64,000 bases of DNA from Lyngbya confervoides BDU141951 (lineage in GTDB: Bacteria; Cyanobacteriota; Cyanobacteriia; Thermosynechococcales; Thermosynechococcaceae): the NCBI RefSeq assembly GCF_000817775.3, contig NZ_JTHE03000009.1:27232-91231 (forward strand), in the 5' to 3' direction. Every line of letters starts with the position of its first letter. Position 1 is the first letter of the stretch. Shown piece after piece: positions 60,288 through 64,000 of the stretch. The position numbers were made by a program, and so were the translations under genes. A model generated the notes under the pieces. It saw only the letters and a list, made by a program, of their open reading frames with translations. It was not told the DNA's origin and ran no database searches.

Positions 60288-61957
60288 ACCATGAGATGGG
60301 GCCGTAGAGAAATCTCAAATTCCGCTTCAAAACTCGCTTTCTTGTAGTTTAAGCTCCACAGCTCCAGATCACAGTCGTCCTCATCCCATTGCGGCTGTAG
60401 GTGAAGCACAAGGGTGCAATTCTCGGGGTCGAACTCGCAGCGCAGATCCGTGATCGCCCCGATCTCGCGCCGATCCAGGGCCACCGCCAGCTTTAAGATG
60501 GCGCTCAGTTGATTCACCTTCGCGCGATCCTGCTTGCTTAAGTTTCGATAGGGATCGTGTTTTTTCTTCGGCGGGCCTTTCCGGTGGTAGCGAGCAAAAT
60601 TGGCAATCAGCTCAATTTCGGTGTCACTAAAACCCAGCAGCCCGGCATGGCGAATCAGGTAATAGGAATGCTTGTGGTGGGCCGCATGGCTGACAAAATG
60701 CCCCACATTGTGCAAGATCCCAGCAGCCCACAGAAGTTCGCGCTCCTCTGGTCCCCAATGGTGCAGCTGTTCCCGGATTTGGTCAAAGATTTGCACCGCA
60801 AACCAGGCAATTCGCTGGGAGCTATCTAAATTTACCTGATAGCGCTGGGCCATATTGATCACCGTGCGCTCTCGAATGGAACTCTGGTAGCGCAATCGGT
60901 CTTCAATCAGGCCGTAGCGAAGCATCCAATCCACAATCATGCCCTCGCGCAGGGCACGCTCACAGGTGCTAAGGGATCTGATTTCAAGCTGTTCCATCAC
61001 CACCAGTAAAATGACAGCTCCAGCCAAAATAATTTCAGCGCGTCGTTCTGACATCCCCGGAATGCGGCAGCGATCCTCGTAGGAGAGCTTGCACAGCCGC
61101 TGTACCAGATCCTGCAACACCTCCAGGTCTAACTCATAGCCATGGAGTGAGGTCGGGCAGGCTCCCAGAAACTCACAGGCAGCGATCTTGACCAGGCTCT
61201 CAATGGTGCCGGAGGTTCCCACCAGACGGGGCGGCATCTCTCCCGGTTGAATCTTGGAGCGCACATCCTCAATGGCGCGCTCCATCATGCCGCGCACGTA
61301 GGCCTTCATCGTGCTAAATTCGCGCTTGAGAATGGGATCGTGCTCAATGAAGAGTTCCTTCAGCCGGACTGCACCCACCTTGGTGCTGCTCAGGCTCCTG
61401 GCCTTGTGCCCATCCCCCAGGATCAACTCCGTGGATCCGCCCCCGATATCCACAATCACGTGGGTCTGCCCCTCAAAGTCCAGTCCCGACAGGACGCCCA
61501 GATAAATACGACGGGCCTCCTCCTCTCCAGCAATAATATCGACGCTTAACCCCAACTGGTCCTGAACGCGCTGAACAAACTCCCGTCCATTGGGAGCTTC
61601 GCGAACCGCACTGGTGGCGGCAGCAATAATTTCTTCCACCTGGCGGGCCTGGGCAATTTCTTGGCAGCGACTCAGCGCCTCCAAGGAACGCTCCATCGCA
61701 GGCTCGGTGAGCTGACCGGTTTCGGGACAGCGCTCTCCCAGGCGCACGGTACTTTTTTCGGTATCGATGATTTGGAAGGTGGGTAAATCAGGATTGATAT
61801 CCACCACCACCATATGAATTGAATTGGTGCCAATATCAATGGCGGCAATTCGGCGTTGACCCGTAACGGATAAACGGGGTAGCGGCAGACCCAGATTCAG
61901 CTCATCAACCGTGGCTGGCGATCGCCAGCGATCTGGGTGTTCTATTGAGACCATCAT
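60284..61957 (-). CDS. ppx: Exopolyphosphatase (Ppx/GppA family)
   Basis: The 557-aa enzyme removes terminal phosphate from polyphosphate, or from pppGpp. The ASKHA fold is clear from [17 protein letters not shown] near residue 35 and [17 protein letters not shown] near residue 166. The C-terminal HD-type domain has [20 protein letters not shown]. Length is typical for cyanobacterial Ppx. It is convergent with surE, and both genes act on phosphate metabolism. Confidence 0.94.
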   Translation of the reverse strand: MMVSIEHPDRWRSPATVDELNLGLPLPRLSVTGQRRIAAIDIGTNSIHMVVVDINPDLPTFQIIDTEKSTVRLGERCPETGQLTEPAMERSLEALSRCQEIAQARQVEEIIAAATSAVREAPNGREFVQRVQDQLGLSVDIIAGEEEARRIYLGVLSGLDFEGQTHVIVDIGGGSTELILGDGHKARSLSSTKVGAVRLKELFIEHDPILKREFSTMKAYVRGMMERAIEDVRSKIQPGEMPPRLVGTSGTIESLVKIAACEFLGACPTSLHGYELDLEVLQDLVQRLCKLSYEDRCRIPGMSERRAEIILAGAVILLVVMEQLEIRSLSTCERALREGMIVDWMLRYGLIEDRLRYQSSIRERTVINMAQRYQVNLDSSQRIAWFAVQIFDQIREQLHHWGPEERELLWAAGILHNVGHFVSHAAHHKHSYYLIRHAGLLGFSDTEIELIANFARYHRKGPPKKKHDPYRNLSKQDRAKVNQLSAILKLAVALDRREIGAITDLRCEFDPENCTLVLHLQPQWDEDDCDLELWSLNYKKASFEAEFEISLRPHLMV

Positions 61958-62157
61958 TCAACCCCTTGGCCATCCCTTGCAGAAATCAGGCCTCCCTGGG
62001 CGGGAGCATCTTCATCCTGAACTGTAGAGTTGATCGGGGACCTGGGTCAATCGCGGCAACACTCCTCACTCAGTTCAGGGGAGATTCAGTGAGCATTCAG
62101 CCCTTCTTTGGTTAAATCCGTTACCTTGAAAATATTCGCGGAGGTTAGGTTAACACT

Positions 62158-62814
62158 ATGGCACTATTTGGATTTGGAAAAAAAGCAGCGATGCCGTCCC
62201 CGGCAGAGGCCTTACCAGGACGCTCAACACCGATGCCAGTGCCCGAAAAGCACTTTGTCAACGGCAATCCCATGCAGCCCCCCTATCCTGAGCAAATGCA
62301 GACTGCAATGTTTGGCCTCGGCTGTTTCTGGGGAGCAGAGCGGAAATTTTGGCAGCTGCCGGGCGTCTATATCACGGCTGTGGGCTACGCTGGAGGCTAC
62401 AGTCCCAACCCCACCTATCACGAGGTTTGTACGGGAATGACGGGGCACAATGAAGTGGTCTTTGTGGTGTTTGACCCCCAAGTGATTGACTATGCCGATC
62501 TGCTCAAGGTGTTTTGGGAAAGCCATGACCCCACCCAGGGCATGCGGCAGGGGAATGACGTGGGCACCCAGTATCGCTCTGGCATCTACACCTATTCGCC
62601 CGAGCAACAGCAGATGGCCCAGACCTCAAGGGTGACCTATCAAGCCGCACTCACGGAGGCTGGGTACGGTGAAATCACCACTGAAATTGTAGAAGCCCCC
62701 ACCTTTTACTTTGCCGAGGAGTACCATCAGCAATACCTGGCTAAAAATCCCAACGGCTACTGCGGCTTGGGAGGCACCAACGTGTCTTGTCCTGCATCCG
62801 TGTTGGCAACCTGA
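62158..62814 (+). CDS. msrA: Peptide methionine sulfoxide reductase A
   Basis: The 218-aa enzyme reduces methionine-S-sulfoxide in proteins with thioredoxin. The catalytic Cys56 lies in [32 protein letters not shown] and the [23 protein letters not shown] block are complete. A 45-residue N-terminal part ([13 protein letters not shown]) precedes the core, as in several cyanobacterial MsrA. Start ATG 62158. Confidence 0.96.
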   Translation: MALFGFGKKAAMPSPAEALPGRSTPMPVPEKHFVNGNPMQPPYPEQMQTAMFGLGCFWGAERKFWQLPGVYITAVGYAGGYSPNPTYHEVCTGMTGHNEVVFVVFDPQVIDYADLLKVFWESHDPTQGMRQGNDVGTQYRSGIYTYSPEQQQMAQTSRVTYQAALTEAGYGEITTEIVEAPTFYFAEEYHQQYLAKNPNGYCGLGGTNVSCPASVLAT

Positions 62815-62976
62815 TGGAGGACAAGGGAATCGGGGGAAGAATACCCTAAAAATGGCCAGAATCTAGCTCAGTTTATGGATTTCCGCTTCTTTATTAAAGT
62901 TCAGCAGGTTAAGGTGCAATAGCGCTAATCCTTCGATGTTGCCACCGACCCCAGGTGACTCGCCCGTAGAGTCTGA

Positions 62977-63017
62977 TGCTGCCTTGTTAGCCCTGTTCGT
63001 CGGCTAACCAGGCAGCA
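62977..63017. repeat. Large hairpin downstream of msrA
   Basis: TGCTGCCTTGTTAGCC (62977-62992) and GGCTAACCAGGCAGCA (63002-63017) form a 16-bp stem with one mismatch and a 9-nt loop. There is no T tract on either side. It could be a processing or termination hairpin of msrA, or the end of a small mobile element. The rest of the 262-nt gap (62815-63076) shows nothing else. Confidence 0.75.
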
Positions 63018-63076
63018 CCTGCCGCTAGGAGATCGGTCCAGGGGCTGTGATCACCTTGCATGGAGGTGGCCTAGGT

Positions 63077-63328
63077 CTAGGGGAGCGATCGCCCTAGCCA
63101 TACCCACATCCGGCATTTGAATAACCGCAGAGGTAAGAGTTCTTTGGGAAAAGCTTGCCCAACGTGCCCCTGCCAATGTCCCAGATGAGCAAGTTGTTGC
63201 TTGGCACAAGGCGGGCAGAGATCCCCCGGCTTTCCTTGGTCGGGGCTGTAGCCAAAATCGTTTTCATCGAGGGTCACCGGATCCGGTAATCGCCCATTTT
63301 GAGCATGGGGACAGGGTTTGATGGGCAA
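63077..63328 (-). CDS. Cysteine-containing ORF of unknown origin (possible gene fragment)
   Basis: An 83-codon frame starting at TTG 63328. It contains CPHAQNGRLPDPVTL and GDLCPPCAKQQLAHLGHWQGH, two spaced Cys/His groups that could bind metal. It overlaps the end of the HepT remnant in another frame. The protein-like composition suggests a real C-terminal fragment of some gene joined here by recombination, but I cannot identify it. Confidence 0.3.
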   Translation of the reverse strand: MPIKPCPHAQNGRLPDPVTLDENDFGYSPDQGKPGDLCPPCAKQQLAHLGHWQGHVGQAFPKELLPLRLFKCRMWVWLGRSLP

Positions 63329-63566
63329 TGATATTGCGTAAACCGATAATGCGTTGCCAATCGATATCGGGATGAGCCTGCTGAAATTCCATCGAGATTC
63401 TACGAGCGGCTTCTCCTAAAACTTCAAATTGCCGATCAACGGCGCTGATGGTGCGAATGTCGTCTAGATATTCATCAAAGGTAGAACTATTCGTAAAGGT
63501 TTGAATATTTTGAATCGCCTGGGCCATATCCCAAATTGAGGCAATATCACGATTATTCAACTGCAT
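63264..63566 (-). pseudogene. HepT toxin remnant (HEPN ribonuclease, C-terminally truncated)
   Basis: The first about 83 residues match HepT/DUF86: a helical start MQLNNRDIASIWDMAQAI, then RQFEVLGEAARRISMEF and IIGLRNIIAHQ. The active-site motif RxxxxHxY is broken: RNIIAH is followed by Gln-Thr where Tyr should be, and the sequence then becomes unrelated. About 30 C-terminal residues of the family are missing. MntA antitoxins inactivate HepT by adding AMP to this Tyr, so both toxicity and its control should be lost. Confidence 0.7.
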
Positions 63567-63708
63567 AAATGACCTGTCGAGTGTTCAAAATTTCATGTCT
63601 TCTGTAGGGATTTTTGAGATATTTTTTACTGACTAAATCAACTTTTCGCCTAAATAGGGCTTCAATTTCTGTTTGCATGGTTTGCCAGTCATCCCAGGGT
63701 AATCGCAT
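63553..63708 (-). pseudogene. MntA antitoxin remnant (C-terminal part only)
   Basis: A 51-codon frame encodes DDWQTMQTEIEALFRRKVDL and LKNPYRRHEILNTRQVIYAVE, the C-terminal part of MNT-type nucleotidyltransferases (MntA). The catalytic GSRARG and DxD region is absent. Its stop overlaps the start of the HepT remnant, as in intact mntA-hepT operons. The cut coincides with the approach to the ISAs1-type element. Confidence 0.68.
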
Positions 63709-63842
63709 CTAATTTGGTATAAATCGTACTTGACAGAATGCAAAGGATAGATTGCTGAGCATGAGTTGCGATTGAGACAGCGGGAGAGCCGTGAAGCGGG
63801 GTTAATGGGAAAGCGTACCCCTCATCAGTGTGGAGAGACCTC

Positions 63843-64000
63843 ATGGCCCAAGGCTTTGGTCAACGAGAGTCGAGCCCTCAGCAGGTCCGAGAGGCTAAGA
63901 TTTTAAGACGGAGTGTCCTCCAACATTTTCAGCACCTGCCGGATCCGCGCGTGGAACGAACCCAACACCATAGTCTAGTGTCGATTGTGACCATAGCGAT
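63843..64000 (+). mobile_element. ISAs1-family transposase, 5' part (runs off the window)
   Basis: From ATG 63843 an open frame continues to the window end (52 codons). It contains HFQHLPDPRVERTQHHSLVSI and then VTIAI, the N-terminal signature of ISAs1-type (H-repeat) DDE transposases (HF..LPDPR.......L..I). The left end of the element must lie between about 63709 and 63842; I cannot fix the terminal inverted repeat without the other end. Confidence 0.8.

Overview
This window is chromosomal DNA from an oxygenic phototrophic cyanobacterium. The evidence is psaE (photosystem I), ycf3 (photosystem I assembly), acsF (aerobic chlorophyll ring cyclase), a dual FBPase/SBPase, a cyanobacterial-type tmRNA, a thylakoid-lumen-type cyclophilin and frequent HIP1 octamers (GCGATCGC). 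I cannot name the species from sequence alone. No ribosomal RNA and no CRISPR array are visible.

Layout. 1-5 kb: end of an Hsp70-like gene, then glpX, hemA, hemC and a PfkB sugar kinase. 5-14 kb: tmRNA (minus strand), a LOG-family protein, purB, a geranylgeranyl-reductase-family flavoprotein, pyrH-frr, a small Mo-nitrogenase-C-terminus family protein, a HAD phosphatase and a GntR regulator. 14-18 kb: a prepilin-like protein, an incomplete oligopeptide ABC system and a lipoprotein. 18-26 kb: a fused cobA-hemD, an ArsR regulator, mutM, psaE, a stand-alone DALR domain protein, a cell-wall amidase and a CobW GTPase. 26-37 kb: cysteinyl-tRNA synthetase in one reading frame with a membrane domain, alkB, a small gene behind a CIRCE-like operator, a receptor-type Ser/Thr kinase whose sensor resembles an amino-acid-binding protein, an amino-acid-binding lipoprotein, purK, ycf3, gatC and a TrmJ-like methyltransferase.

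37.6-49 kb is the accessory highlight. All genes lie on the minus strand: five sulfotransferases, an FG-GAP/ASPIC secreted protein, a Wzx-like flippase, a GT4 glycosyltransferase and an ABC exporter. Together they look like machinery for making, sulfating and exporting an extracellular polysaccharide, comparable in content to the synechan (xss) cluster of Synechocystis. 49-62.8 kb is mostly housekeeping: acsF, TerB, the agmatine-to-putrescine pair aguA-aguB, an FHA protein with six PPTNV repeats, an antiporter, a polyprenol/phytol kinase-like protein, thiL, cyclophilin, tRNA-Val, NIL-ferredoxin, surE, ppx and msrA. The last 1 kb is genomic debris: a truncated HepT toxin, the tail of its MntA antitoxin and the start of an ISAs1-type transposase.

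A feature running through the whole window is a set of about twenty short tandem duplications (11-16 bp, two to four copies, unrelated in sequence). They sit almost always at gene edges, sometimes covering start or stop codons or a ribosome-binding site. Several genes start at GTG or TTG, and start choices are explained per entry.
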